DNA of 64,000 bases from positions 496,001 through 560,000 of the forward strand of contig NZ_SIRS01000001.1 in assembly GCF_004310335.1 (NCBI RefSeq), written 5' to 3'. Made by a program: the position numbers and the translations under genes. This stretch comes from Hyunsoonleella pacifica (GTDB lineage Bacteria; Bacteroidota; Bacteroidia; Flavobacteriales; Flavobacteriaceae). Each line of letters starts with the position of its first letter. Within the stretch, counting starts at the first letter, position 1. Shown piece after piece: positions 50,569 to 63,042 of the stretch. The notes beneath the pieces are model-generated. The model had not been told where the DNA came from. It saw only the letters and a list, made by a program, of their open reading frames with translations, and searched no databases.

Positions 50569-51996
50569 TTAAACAGAAAGTTTTTTTGCAATATCTTCTA
50601 CGTATTTTCTAAATTGTTTATCTGTAGAAGATAGGTTATCCACCGTTTTACAAGCATGAAGTACAGTAGCGTGGTCACGTTTACCAATTTGGGAACCAAT
50701 ACTAGCCAATGAAGCTTTGGTCATTTTTTTAGCAAAGAACATAGCTAACTGTCTAGCCTGTACAATATGACGTTTTCTTGTTTTAGATTGTAGTGTGTCT
50801 ACATCCATTTGGAAATAATCAGATACTACTTTCTGAATGTAATCAATTGATACTTCGCGTTTTGTGTTCTTAACAAATTTTTCAACAATTTGTTTAGCTA
50901 GTTCTAAAGTAATTTCTTTTCTGTTGAAAGAAGATTGTGCAATTAAAGAAATAATAGCACCTTCTAACTCGCGTACATTGGTTTTAATGTTTTTTGCAAC
51001 GTAGTCTATAATTTCGTCAGGCATTTCAACACCATCACGATATAGTTTATTTTTCAAGATAGATACGCGCGTTTCAAAATCTGGATGCTGTAACTCAGCT
51101 GATAATCCCCATTTAAATCGAGATAGCAAACGTTGTTCAATATCTTGCATATCTACAGGAGCTTTGTCACTCGTAAGAATAACTTGCTTACCATTTTGAT
51201 GCAAATGATTAAAAATATGGAAGAATACATCTTGCGTACCAGATTTTCCAGAGAGGAATTGAACATCATCAATAATTAGTACGTCAATAATCTGATAAAA
51301 ATGAATAAAATCGTTACGATTATTCTTTTTTACAGAATCTATATATTGTTGTGTAAATTTCTCTGCAGAAATATAGAGTACTGTTTTTTCTGGATATTTA
51401 TCTTTTATATCAACACCAATAGCATGTGCTAAATGTGTTTTTCCTAAACCAACTCCACCAAATATAAGTAGTGGGTTAAAAGATGTGCCTCCTGGTTTAG
51501 CAGCAACTGCTAATCCTGCACTTCTTGCTAGTCTATTGGAGTCTCCTTCTAAAAAATTCTCGAAACTATAATTAGGATTTAGCTGTGATTCAATTTTCAC
51601 ATTTCTTATCCCAGGAATTACGAATGGATTTTTTAATTCAGGACTTTTATTATTAAGAGGAATATCTACTTCTTGCGATTTTACTGGAGTTCTATTAGAA
51701 CTTGGAATTTTTTCAGTAAAAGGTTGTTTATTACCATACGTGTTTTCCATCTTAATGATGTATACTAGTTTGGCAGTTTCCCCTAACTCTTTTGTTAATG
51801 CTACTTTTAAAATTTTAACGTAGTGTTCTTCTAGCCATTCATAAAAGAATTTACTAGGAACTTGAATACTTAATGCATTATCTTGAAGTTTAACTGCTAC
51901 AATAGGTTCAAACCATGTTTTATAGGCTTGCGGCTGGATGTTATCCTTTATAAAATTAAGACAGTTGCCCCAAACCGATTGCGCAGTTGTATTCAT
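50569..51996 (-). CDS. dnaA: Chromosomal replication initiator DnaA
   Basis: A 475-residue initiator: domain I (VWGNCLNFIKDNI), AAA+ core with Walker A GGVGLGKT (180-187) and Walker B VLIIDDVQFL, and C-terminal DNA-binding domain IV with GKRDHATVLHACKTV. It binds DnaA boxes at oriC and opens DNA. It is not next to dnaN or gyrB here, and the 192-nt upstream gap shows no box cluster. It is followed by the phosphatase gene after 12 nt. Confidence 0.96.
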   Translation of the reverse strand: MNTTAQSVWGNCLNFIKDNIQPQAYKTWFEPIVAVKLQDNALSIQVPSKFFYEWLEEHYVKILKVALTKELGETAKLVYIIKMENTYGNKQPFTEKIPSSNRTPVKSQEVDIPLNNKSPELKNPFVIPGIRNVKIESQLNPNYSFENFLEGDSNRLARSAGLAVAAKPGGTSFNPLLIFGGVGLGKTHLAHAIGVDIKDKYPEKTVLYISAEKFTQQYIDSVKKNNRNDFIHFYQIIDVLIIDDVQFLSGKSGTQDVFFHIFNHLHQNGKQVILTSDKAPVDMQDIEQRLLSRFKWGLSAELQHPDFETRVSILKNKLYRDGVEMPDEIIDYVAKNIKTNVRELEGAIISLIAQSSFNRKEITLELAKQIVEKFVKNTKREVSIDYIQKVVSDYFQMDVDTLQSKTRKRHIVQARQLAMFFAKKMTKASLASIGSQIGKRDHATVLHACKTVDNLSSTDKQFRKYVEDIAKKLSV

Positions 51997-52188
51997 TTAG
52001 TTAAAATGTTTTGGTTTTAGTTAGTAATTGATTTAAAGAGAAGAATATCTCTTTAATCCCCCTTTTGTTGTGTGGCAAATATGTGAACAAAATTCTAAAA
52101 AAAAAAATCAAATAGAGTTGAATTTTCAGAATTTTTTTCTCATGTTTAAGCTCTAGCCCAAACTACGAAAAAATATTGATATAAAGTC

Positions 52189-52584
52189 ATGAAATTCGAT
52201 GAAATACAGATTAGAGTGAGGTATGGTGAAACTGACCAAATGGGAGTGGTGTATCATGGTAACTATGCATTATACCTAGAAATGGGGCGAATTGAATGGT
52301 TGCGTAAACTAGGAATTTCTTATAAAAAGATGGAAGAACACGGGATAATGTTGCCAGTAGTTTCTTTAAATATAAATTATAAAAAATCAGCAGGTTACGA
52401 CGATCTAATTAATGTAAAAACTCAACTTAAAAAAAAACCTACTGCAAAGATTGAATTTGAGTATGAAATCACAAATGAAGAAGGAGAAATTTTAACAACA
52501 GCTAGCACAATACTAGTTTTTATTGATAAGAAAACGGATAGACCAACACGAGCGCCAAAATACATTTTAGATTTGATAAATTAA
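52189..52584 (+). CDS. Acyl-CoA thioesterase, YbgC/FadM family
   Basis: A 131-residue hotdog-fold enzyme with the signature YGETDQMGVVYHGNYALYLE, where the Asp is catalytic. It hydrolyses acyl-CoA. It overlaps the convergent YigZ gene by four nt. Confidence 0.9.
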   Translation: MKFDEIQIRVRYGETDQMGVVYHGNYALYLEMGRIEWLRKLGISYKKMEEHGIMLPVVSLNINYKKSAGYDDLINVKTQLKKKPTAKIEFEYEITNEEGEILTTASTILVFIDKKTDRPTRAPKYILDLIN

Positions 52585-53189
52585 ATTTTTTCAATATTCA
52601 CTCCATAAATATTTTTGAAAGTCTTAAACATATCATTAGCTAAACTTTTTCTAATTGAAATAGTGATAGCGCAGCTTAATTCTAATTTTTGGTTTATAAT
52701 TTTAAGTTGCCTTTCCTTAATAACTCGCATTACTTTATTCATATCCTTATATTCGAAAGTAATTAGAAATTCAATATTTACGGTTTTTTCAATAATTTTT
52801 GATGATTCTAATGCTAATTGCGCAGTTGTTTTGTATGCTTGTATCAATCCACCTACACCTAATTTAACACCTCCAAAATAACGTACAACTATTATGAGTA
52901 TATTGGTAACTCCAAAAGATTGTATTTGTCCATGTATAGGCATTCCTGCTGAATTACTGGGTTCGCCGTCGTCATTAGCTCTAAAGGTAATCTGTTCAGT
53001 GCCTATTTGATATGCGTAGCACCAATGTCTTGCAGAATGGTATTGGTTTTTTACAATCTCTAAATAGTGTTTTACTTCATTTTCATTTTTTACTGGAAAT
53101 GCCAACCCATAAAACTTGCTATTTTTTTCTTTATGTAAAATGCTTTCAGTTGCTGAAGCGATAGTTCTATAAGAATCTTTAGCATCCAA
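52581..53189 (-). CDS. YigZ/IMPACT-family protein
   Basis: A 202-residue protein with the UPF0029 N-terminal motifs YHSARHWCYAY, FRANDDGEPSNSAGMPI and VRYFGGVKLGVGGLIQAY. The start is a TTG. The family is linked to translation control in eukaryotes (IMPACT); the bacterial role is unclear. It is downstream of the HAD gene after 3 nt. Confidence 0.88.
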   Translation of the reverse strand: MDAKDSYRTIASATESILHKEKNSKFYGLAFPVKNENEVKHYLEIVKNQYHSARHWCYAYQIGTEQITFRANDDGEPSNSAGMPIHGQIQSFGVTNILIIVVRYFGGVKLGVGGLIQAYKTTAQLALESSKIIEKTVNIEFLITFEYKDMNKVMRVIKERQLKIINQKLELSCAITISIRKSLANDMFKTFKNIYGVNIEKI

Positions 53190-53192
53190 AAT

Positions 53193-53804
53193 TTAAAGTA
53201 GATGTTTTTGTTTTGAAAGTAATTCTGTTATATCTTCTTTGTAAGGAGTAATGTGCCACGTATTGATATTTAAACTTTTTGCCGTAAAAATGTTGTCTAC
53301 ATTATCATCAATAAACAAGCATTTTTCTGGTTTTAGATGATGAGTGTTCAAAACAAATTCAAAAATATCAGTATTGGGTTTCCTTAAATGTATTTCATGA
53401 GATAGATAAAACGCATCAAAACAATTTTTAAACTCTTCATAAAAAGATACTCGTTCTTTAATCCAATTAATATGAAGCTCATTTGTATTGCTTAGTAAAA
53501 TAAGTTTGTATTTATTTTGAGCTTTTAGTGCTCTTAAAAATTCTAAACGTTGCTTGGGGAAATCTTTTAAAATAATATTCCACAAGTCAACCAGCTGATT
53601 TTCTGTAAGGTGCGAGAATTTTTCAGTGTAAAAACTGATGAATTCTTCTGTTGATATCTTACCAGTTTCATAAGAATTATTGATATTGATAATGTCTTTG
53701 GGTAATTCGTTAATACCAAGTTGTAATAGTGATTCTTTAAAACCTTTTTCAATATCTAGATTGATAAATACATTTCCAAAATCAAAAATAATTGAATCAA
53801 TCAT
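53193..53804 (-). CDS. HAD-superfamily hydrolase
   Basis: A 203-residue HAD-IA phosphatase-like protein: IIFDFGNVFINLD (first Asp motif; the second Asp, usually DxD, is replaced by Asn), LLSNTNELH (motif II), LRKPNTDIFE (motif III Lys) and CLFIDDNVDN (motif IV). The D-to-N change in motif I, DFGNV, is common in the YihX-like subgroup. It overlaps ribD by 8 nt. Confidence 0.88.
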   Translation of the reverse strand: MIDSIIFDFGNVFINLDIEKGFKESLLQLGINELPKDIININNSYETGKISTEEFISFYTEKFSHLTENQLVDLWNIILKDFPKQRLEFLRALKAQNKYKLILLSNTNELHINWIKERVSFYEEFKNCFDAFYLSHEIHLRKPNTDIFEFVLNTHHLKPEKCLFIDDNVDNIFTAKSLNINTWHITPYKEDITELLSKQKHLL

Positions 53805-54801
53805 TACTATAAATATTTAGTATATCGTTTTGAATTTCATTTTCATATATAAGCTTTCCAGTAATTTTAGGTGCTTTTATACCATCTTTAAAATTAGGTC
53901 TCCCTTTAAAAACTCTTGCTTCATCCCAAAGATGTTCATCAATAAATGTTTGTAGTGTTTGCGAACCTCCTTCTACAATAACTGAATTTATATTTTTTTC
54001 AAATAAAACATTACAAATTTGTATACCTAGAGGTTTAGAGAAATCAGCATTATCTTTATTTATTACTATAGTTTCTGCTTCTGAGTTAAAAATATTTAGA
54101 TTCTTCTGTAATTTATTGTTTTTGTCTATAATTACTCTTATTGGGTTTTTGCCTACCCAAGCTCTGGAGGTTAAACTAGGATTGTCTTCTAAAACTGTAT
54201 TTGTGCCTACTAGAATAGCTTGTTCTTCAGTACGCCATAGGTGTACTAATTGTCTTGAGAATGTATTTGTTATCCAAACAGGTTCCTGTTTTAATTTAGA
54301 TTTTGGGGCAATAAACCCATCTCTGGTTTCAGCCCATTTTAATATAATATAAGGGCGCTTTTTGTTATGAAAGGTAAAAAAGCGCTTATGGTGTAATTTA
54401 CATTTATGTTCAAAAACACCAACAACGACATCAATTCCGGCTTCCATTAACCTTTTAACACCTTTTCCAGCGACCTGTTCATTATCATCAATACAGCCAA
54501 TAACCACATTCGGAATTTGGTGCTTGATTATTAAGTCGCTACATGGAGGTGTTTTTCCATAGTGAGAACAGGGCTCTAGAGTAACATATAGTGTCGCTTT
54601 TTTTAAAACTGATTTGTCTTTTATGGCGTTAATAGCATTTACTTCAGCATGATTGCCACCGTAAGCACTTGTATAACCTTCACTTATAATTTTGTTGTGA
54701 ACCACTATTACACAACCTACCATAGGGTTTGGTCTGGTAATCCCTAAGCCGTTTTTGGCAATTTGCAAACAGCGTTCTATATAGTTTTCATGAATACGCA
54801 A
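53797..54801 (-). CDS. ribD: Bifunctional riboflavin biosynthesis deaminase/reductase
   Basis: A 334-residue enzyme. The N-terminal zinc deaminase has GNHAEVNAI and LEPCSHYGKTPPCSDLI; the C-terminal reductase (about 150-334) has LKWAETRDGFIAP and VIVEGGSQTL. It catalyses the second and third steps from GTP to riboflavin. No FMN riboswitch is seen. The start is a TTG 4 nt after the LEA-like gene. Confidence 0.94.
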   Translation of the reverse strand: MRIHENYIERCLQIAKNGLGITRPNPMVGCVIVVHNKIISEGYTSAYGGNHAEVNAINAIKDKSVLKKATLYVTLEPCSHYGKTPPCSDLIIKHQIPNVVIGCIDDNEQVAGKGVKRLMEAGIDVVVGVFEHKCKLHHKRFFTFHNKKRPYIILKWAETRDGFIAPKSKLKQEPVWITNTFSRQLVHLWRTEEQAILVGTNTVLEDNPSLTSRAWVGKNPIRVIIDKNNKLQKNLNIFNSEAETIVINKDNADFSKPLGIQICNVLFEKNINSVIVEGGSQTLQTFIDEHLWDEARVFKGRPNFKDGIKAPKITGKLIYENEIQNDILNIYSND

Positions 54802-54805
54802 TGCT

Positions 54806-55261
54806 TTAGATCTTAATTTTTACTTCTTCGGTTTCATCAACGTTGTAAGTATAAGAGAAACCTAGAGTTTTGTATAGGATATCGCCTTTGTATTGCACTT
54901 TTATTTTTTGACTAAATAAACTCCCTATGAGGCCTCCAATACTTTTATTACTAATTAAACTGTCAATAGGTATAGTAGCTTTAAGTGGAATACTAAATTC
55001 TTCTTTAGCAGGTACTTTAAAACTCTCAGTTGAAACATAGCCAACTTCATTATTGTTTACAAAAATCTTAATTTCATCGGTTTTTAACTCGCCACCAATA
55101 TCATTGGGGTTCATAAATAAAGCATCGGCTGATAGTGTAATGTGTTTAGAGGTAGATTCCTTTACTTTAATATTTTCAACATTTATAAAAAGGGGTTTTT
55201 CATTCACTTTGCAGTTGAAAAAAGTACTTAGTATTGTTAATAATAATAAAAAACGTTTCAT
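54806..55261 (-). CDS. LEA-type lipoprotein
   Basis: A 151-residue lipoprotein (lipobox STFFNC) with an LEA_2-like beta-sandwich (LSADALFMNPNDIGGELKTD, EFSIPLKATIPIDSL). The family has no catalytic role known. It is first in the ribD transcript. Confidence 0.8.
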   Translation of the reverse strand: MKRFLLLLTILSTFFNCKVNEKPLFINVENIKVKESTSKHITLSADALFMNPNDIGGELKTDEIKIFVNNNEVGYVSTESFKVPAKEEFSIPLKATIPIDSLISNKSIGGLIGSLFSQKIKVQYKGDILYKTLGFSYTYNVDETEEVKIKI

Positions 55262-55304
55262 ATTCTATTTTAAGAATTCCTGTATCTTCACTTTTGAAAA
55301 GTGA

Positions 55305-55801
55305 TTGATTAAAGTGAGTAAAGATACTACAGTTATTCGAGAAATACAGTTGCAAGATAATGCCCAATTAGAAGCGGTAATTAGAAACTGTTTTTATGAG
55401 TTTGATATTCCTTTAGAAGGTACTGCTTATGAAGACCCTGAGACCAAAGCAATGTTTCAATCTTACCAAAATGATGATGATATATATTATGTTGTGGATA
55501 GAAACGGAGAAGTTCTGGGAGGGGCAGGTGTAAAGCCGTTAAATGATACTGAAGGTAGCATCTGCGAAATTCAAAAAATGTATTTTTCTCCTGAAATTCG
55601 CGGAGAAGGTTTTGGTAAATTAATGTTTGAAACTTGCTTAAGAGCTGCAAAGGAATTAGGTTATAAGCAATGTTATTTAGAATCTGCACCCCAGTTAAAA
55701 GCAGCAATACATATATACGAAAACTTTGGTTTTAAGCATTTAAAAGGTGCTTTAGGTTATACAGGTCATTTTTCTTGTGGTGTATGGATGATAAAGGATT
55801 T

Positions 55802-55805
<4 letters not shown>
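55305..55805 (+). CDS. GNAT N-acetyltransferase
   Basis: A 166-residue GNAT protein: IREIQLQDNAQLEAVIRNC, then KMYFSPEIRGEGFGKLMFET with the acetyl-CoA-binding RGEGFGK and CYLESAPQLKAAIHIYENFG. TTG start, or GTG at 55314. The ATG of prmC overlaps its stop (ATGA). Confidence 0.88.
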
Positions 55806-58662
<2,857 letters not shown>

Positions 58663-58711
58663 AAAAAAACGACAAAAAGCTTTTTTTTATCGATTAATTG
58701 CATTTTTTGTT

Positions 58712-58719
58712 TATATTTG
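58712..58719 (+). promoter_or_regulatory. -7 element for the membrane protein gene
   Basis: TATATTTG matches TAnnTTTG, 23 nt before the ATG at 58743. The -33 element is unclear. Confidence 0.45.
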
Positions 58720-58742
58720 TCACATAACTATTAACCACTGTT

Positions 58743-59447
58743 ATGTACAGCCCCAAAGTACTGGCATTTATATTAGGTTTTATCTATGCGTTATATATAT
58801 ATTTCTTGTTTTCAGGAAACGTATTTTATGCAGATGCAATAGGTTCGTTGATCTTACCTGTTTTAACATTATGGTACTTTTATAATGTTAAAAAACGCTC
58901 AATCTATTTGATTTTGTTTCTTGTATTACATTCAATATCAGATATTATGATAATTTTTTCTCAATATATGCCACATTATGTTGATTATTTTCTAGGTAAT
59001 ACATTATATATACTTGCTTACTTAGCTTTAGCTATAGAAATTGCAAGAAAGCTTTCTGTTAGTTATATTTTAAAACATTATCTATTTTCAGTTATAGTAC
59101 TCTTTTTACTTAATTCATATATAACTTATGTACTCTTTCAAATTGTTAATTCTCATTTACTTAAGGGAGCAGAATACGTTTTAGAGATTGTATATAATAT
59201 ATCTATGTTAATGATACTATCCTTAGCGCTTTTAAATTATTTTTGTAAGGATAGCAGAAAAGCATTTTACATATTGGTAGGAACGGTATGTATCGTTTTT
59301 TCAGAAGTGATCAATGTGGCATACTTATATGTGGCTCATCAAAATTTACTAAACTTTTTTACAATATCTTTAGGTTTAGTAGGTTTTTATTTTCTTTATG
59401 AACAGGCAAAACTTAAGTATAGAAAGCAAGACAGTACTATAAATTAG
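58743..59447 (+). CDS. Integral membrane protein, possibly YhhN-like
   Basis: A 234-residue protein with about seven or eight membrane helices and few charged loops. The topology and length resemble YhhN/TMEM86 lysoplasmalogenase-like proteins, but I see no certain motif. Its stop overlaps that of the convergent DoxX-like gene by four nt. Confidence 0.6.
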   Translation: MYSPKVLAFILGFIYALYIYFLFSGNVFYADAIGSLILPVLTLWYFYNVKKRSIYLILFLVLHSISDIMIIFSQYMPHYVDYFLGNTLYILAYLALAIEIARKLSVSYILKHYLFSVIVLFLLNSYITYVLFQIVNSHLLKGAEYVLEIVYNISMLMILSLALLNYFCKDSRKAFYILVGTVCIVFSEVINVAYLYVAHQNLLNFFTISLGLVGFYFLYEQAKLKYRKQDSTIN

Positions 59448-59821
59448 GCTTTTATAAGAGGAATGTCTTTTTTATAAATAATAGTAATTATAGCAGCTAA
59501 TAAAAAAGTTACTACAGCAGTAGTAAAAAGTACACCACCATCTCCTTTTACATCTATTCCTAGTATTGTAAGATGCATTATTATGGCTCCACCAATAACA
59601 CCTAAAGTAAGTAAAGCACCAATCCAAGCTGTTTTTCTAATGAGTAAAAGTATACCAGCAATCAGTTCTATAATCCCTATACCTATTCTTCCATAAGGTT
59701 CTAAACCAACAGTTTCAAAAATATAAATGCTGTCTTCGTGTCCAAGAAATTTGAATCGAAGTGTTTGAATTAAAATTATCGCAATAATAATACGTAATGC
59801 TAAAGGAAAGTATTTTTTCAT
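59444..59821 (-). CDS. DoxX-like membrane protein
   Basis: A 125-residue protein of four helices with the DoxX-type pattern LQTLRFKFLGHEDS, IGIGIIELIAGILLLIRK. The family is linked loosely to redox or thiol metabolism. Its 3' end overlaps the convergent gene. Confidence 0.75.
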   Translation of the reverse strand: MKKYFPLALRIIIAIILIQTLRFKFLGHEDSIYIFETVGLEPYGRIGIGIIELIAGILLLIRKTAWIGALLTLGVIGGAIIMHLTILGIDVKGDGGVLFTTAVVTFLLAAIITIIYKKDIPLIKA

Positions 59822-59887
59822 ATTTATTTGGTTTGATAAGCTTTTAGACGAAGCAATTCTTAAAAACTTATCAAAAACTGAAAAAAA

Positions 59888-60808
59888 CTAGACAGAAATA
59901 GAAATGCCTTTAGCAGTTTTATTTTTATTGGTATCAAAATAAAAATCTATTTTACCAAGATAGAGCCCATAGCATCCAACTTGATTTACAAGCATCTTTT
60001 TGCCTTCAGTATTTTTTACAATAGTTGGTTTTGATAAAAATGTATGCGTGTGTCCCCCAATAATTAAATCAATGTCTTTTGTTGCTTCAGCGAGTTTCAA
60101 ATCGCTTATTTTATTAGGGTTGTTTTTATAATTATAACCAAGATGTGATAAGCATATTACTAAATCACATTGTTCATCTTGTTTTAAAATACGAGTGATG
60201 TCTTGGGTTATTTCAATAGGGTTTAGATACTCTGTTTCTTTGTAAAGCTTTTTTTCAACTAGTCCGTTAAGTTCAATGCCTAAACCAAAAACGCCTATTT
60301 TGATGCCATCCTTTTTTAAAATTTGATAAGGTTTTACATGGGTGTCTAGTAGTGTATTTGAGAAGTCATAATTAGCAGAAACAAAATTAAATTCTGCATG
60401 GGGTAATTGCGCGTATAATCCATTAATACCATTATCAAAATCATGATTGCCAATAGTGGCTAGATCATATTTTAACTTACTCATAAGTTTAAACTCTAAC
60501 TCGCCTCCATAATAGTTAAAGTAAGGTGTGCCTTGAAAAATATCGCCAGCATCAAGTAACAAAGTGTTAGGATTTTGTTTTCTGATACTTTCGATTAAAG
60601 AAGCACGTCTTGCAACACCTCCCTTGTTAGCATTCCTACCTTCATTGGGGCCAAACGTATCTATATGGCTATGAACGTCATTGGTGTGTAATATTGTAAT
60701 CTTAGTAGTTTTTGGCTTTGTAGTAAAAGATTGAAGACCTAAACTGCCAATTGTTGCTAATGCAGTTGTTCCAGCAGATACTTTTTGAATAAAATCTCTT
60801 CTTCTCAT
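59888..60808 (-). CDS. Metallophosphatase, 5'-nucleotidase N-terminal domain only
   Basis: A 306-residue protein with a Tat-like signal (RRRDFIQKVSAG) and the calcineurin-like metal motifs LHTNDVHSH, DAGDIFQG, GNHDFDNG and GGHTHTF. It lacks the substrate-binding C-terminal domain of UshA-type enzymes, which is encoded just upstream as a separate gene, 4 nt away. The two products probably form one periplasmic nucleotidase. Confidence 0.9.
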   Translation of the reverse strand: MRRRDFIQKVSAGTTALATIGSLGLQSFTTKPKTTKITILHTNDVHSHIDTFGPNEGRNANKGGVARRASLIESIRKQNPNTLLLDAGDIFQGTPYFNYYGGELEFKLMSKLKYDLATIGNHDFDNGINGLYAQLPHAEFNFVSANYDFSNTLLDTHVKPYQILKKDGIKIGVFGLGIELNGLVEKKLYKETEYLNPIEITQDITRILKQDEQCDLVICLSHLGYNYKNNPNKISDLKLAEATKDIDLIIGGHTHTFLSKPTIVKNTEGKKMLVNQVGCYGLYLGKIDFYFDTNKNKTAKGISISV

Positions 60809-60812
60809 AGCT

Positions 60813-61580
60813 TTATTTTATGATGAACCTATTGTCAATTACAGGGTTAATAGTGTCTGTCTTCTTAAAATAATCAATTATAGCACTTCTTACTTTATAA
60901 TTTAAATCATGAAACTCTTCATTGGGTTGAAAGAAAGTCATATTATCCCCTCTATTGTATAAATAATCACTAGTAGCAAAGTAGTATATTTTATCTTTGA
61001 CTATAATTTCATTATTTATTGTGGCTTTAATCAAGTTGAAATCTTTATCAACAGTTAGTTTAAGACCAGCAATGGGGTGGGCTCTTTTACTTCTCAATAA
61101 ATAGTTTATAGCTTCATCTAATTTTTTTCCTTTAATAGCAACTACCACTATCTCATTTTCAAAAGGCATAATGTTATAAGCCATTCTAGCATTTACAGGA
61201 CCTTTCGGTATTTCAGCACGAATGCCACCATGATTTAAAATCACTGCATCAATTTTTTTTCCAGTTCTTTTATAAAACACACCATTGCCTTCAGATTGTA
61301 CAATGTCTGCAAGTAAATTTCCAATAGCAGTGTTTAGTTTACCATTGCTTTTAGAATAGGTGTCAACTGAGTAGGCAAGAACACTATCTAAATCTTTTTC
61401 TATGCGATTTTTATATGGTGCAATAAATGCGTCAATGTCTGCATTAGGAGTAATATTTTTATTAATATTTAAACGCTCTCCCTCAACTTTATTTAAATAA
61501 AGCTTCTTGGCTTTACAGCTTATTATTAGTAATAAGATGAAAGCGATTAAACTTAATTTAGATTTGGTAAGATTTACCAT
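60813..61580 (-). CDS. 5'-nucleotidase C-terminal domain protein
   Basis: A 255-residue lipoprotein-like protein (LLIISC) with the 5'-nucleotidase C-terminal motifs AIGNLLADIV, NHGGIRAEIPKG, MPFENEIVVVAIKG and a probable base-stacking region YLYNRGDNMTFF. It precedes the metallophosphatase gene, the reverse of UshA domain order. Confidence 0.88.
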   Translation of the reverse strand: MVNLTKSKLSLIAFILLLIISCKAKKLYLNKVEGERLNINKNITPNADIDAFIAPYKNRIEKDLDSVLAYSVDTYSKSNGKLNTAIGNLLADIVQSEGNGVFYKRTGKKIDAVILNHGGIRAEIPKGPVNARMAYNIMPFENEIVVVAIKGKKLDEAINYLLRSKRAHPIAGLKLTVDKDFNLIKATINNEIIVKDKIYYFATSDYLYNRGDNMTFFQPNEEFHDLNYKVRSAIIDYFKKTDTINPVIDNRFIIK

Positions 61581-61614
61581 CTTAAATTTGATTATAATTT
61601 GAATGTACTTTTGC

Positions 61615-61622
61615 TACCTTTG
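61615..61622 (+). promoter_or_regulatory. -7 element of the DUF6913-dapA promoter
   Basis: TACCTTTG matches TAnnTTTG, 18 nt before the ATG at 61641. Confidence 0.5.
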
Positions 61623-61640
61623 CGCAAAGTGTAAATTTAA

Positions 61641-62159
61641 ATGATTTTAAAAGCTTTTAAGACAAAATCAAATAAAAAGTATTTGAATAAATTATTATCA
61701 AAGCGTAAAGTTAACGTTGATAATAATAAAATTAAAAGTTTGGGTGTTATTTTAAATTTTGATGAAATTGAAGATTTTAACGCATTTAATGTTTTAGCAT
61801 CTCGCCTAAAAATACATGCAAATAAAATTAAAGTAATTGCATATACTAACGATTTAAAAGGTGTTAGTAACTCGTGGGATTCCTGTTTTAATGCAAAGGA
61901 TTTTGGTTGGAACGGCGATATAAAAAATGTTGAATTACAAGCGTTTTTGAATGAATCTTTTGATGTATTGATTAGTTATTACACCGAGGAACATTTGGAA
62001 TTAAAATTATTGACAGCTTCTTCTAAATCTCAATTTAAAATCGGAGTTTTGCAAAGTGATGCACGTTTGAATGATATCATCATAAAAACAAAAATTAAAG
62101 AGGTTAATATATTTAGTGATGAAGTAGTTAAATATTTAACAGTATTAAATAAAACTTAA
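61641..62159 (+). CDS. DUF6913-family protein
   Basis: A 172-residue soluble protein beginning MILKAFKTKSNKKYLNKLL, with Rossmann-like strand/helix alternation (SLGVILNFDEIEDFNAFNVL, KIKVIAYTND, FDVLISYYTE). The family has no known role. It lies three nt before dapA. Confidence 0.75.
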   Translation: MILKAFKTKSNKKYLNKLLSKRKVNVDNNKIKSLGVILNFDEIEDFNAFNVLASRLKIHANKIKVIAYTNDLKGVSNSWDSCFNAKDFGWNGDIKNVELQAFLNESFDVLISYYTEEHLELKLLTASSKSQFKIGVLQSDARLNDIIIKTKIKEVNIFSDEVVKYLTVLNKT

Positions 62160-62162
62160 AAA

Positions 62163-63041
62163 ATGAATAATAAGTTTCTTGGAACTGGGGTTGCGCTGAT
62201 TACACCTTTTAAATCAGACTTAAGTATTGATTATGATGCACTTAAGGCTATTGTTGAATTTAATATAGAAAATGGAGTAGAGTACTTGGTAATCTCTGGA
62301 ACAACTGCGGAAAGCGTAACTATAACGAAACAAGAAAAAAAGGATATTACGGCTGCAATAATTGAAGTAAACAAAGGGAGAGTACCTTTGGTTTTAGGTA
62401 TTGGAGGTAGTAATACTGCGGCAATTGTAGAAGAAATTGAAGGTACGGATTTAAGTGAAATCGATGCTATTCTATCTGTGTCTCCCTATTACACCAAGCC
62501 TACTCAAGAAGGCGTTTATCAGCATTTTAAAATGATTTCTGAAGCTAGTCCGGTTGATATTTTGCTTTATAATGTGCCAGGGCGTACGTCTAAAAATGTA
62601 GAGCCAAGTACGATCATTCGTTTAGCGAATGATTTTGATAATATTATAGGAGTTAAAGAGGCAGGGAATAGTACTTATCAATATTTACAACTTTTGAAAA
62701 ATAAACCAGAAGATTTTTTAGTGATTTCAGGAGATGATGATTTAGCTTTAGGAGTTACTCTTGCAGGAGGCTCAGGTGTTATTTCAGTAATAGGTCAGGC
62801 ATTTCCAAAAGAGTTTTCAGAAATGATACGATTAGGGTTAAAAGGAGATGCAAAAGCAGCTTATAAATTCCATTTTCGCTTAATGGATGCTATAGATTAT
62901 ATTTTTGAAGAAAATAATCCAGCAGGAATAAAGTCAGTTTTTGAAGCATTAAACTTATGCGAATCACATGTAAGACTACCTTTAGTTCCAGCATCTAAAG
63001 CACTAAAAGAAAAGATTGCAGATTTTGTAAAAGCATTTTAA
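62163..63041 (+). CDS. dapA: 4-hydroxy-tetrahydrodipicolinate synthase
   Basis: A 292-residue (beta/alpha)8 aldolase that condenses pyruvate with aspartate semialdehyde for lysine and diaminopimelate. Opening [17 protein letters not shown], motif SGTTAESVT (usual GTTGE), YNVPGRTS and Schiff-base Lys165 in GVKEAGN. Length normal. Confidence 0.95.
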   Translation: MNNKFLGTGVALITPFKSDLSIDYDALKAIVEFNIENGVEYLVISGTTAESVTITKQEKKDITAAIIEVNKGRVPLVLGIGGSNTAAIVEEIEGTDLSEIDAILSVSPYYTKPTQEGVYQHFKMISEASPVDILLYNVPGRTSKNVEPSTIIRLANDFDNIIGVKEAGNSTYQYLQLLKNKPEDFLVISGDDDLALGVTLAGGSGVISVIGQAFPKEFSEMIRLGLKGDAKAAYKFHFRLMDAIDYIFEENNPAGIKSVFEALNLCESHVRLPLVPASKALKEKIADFVKAF

Positions 63042-63042
63042 T

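Noticed and set aside
50636-50644. TTATCCACC as a DnaA box
   Set aside because: It is one near match inside the dnaA coding region with no others clustered nearby.
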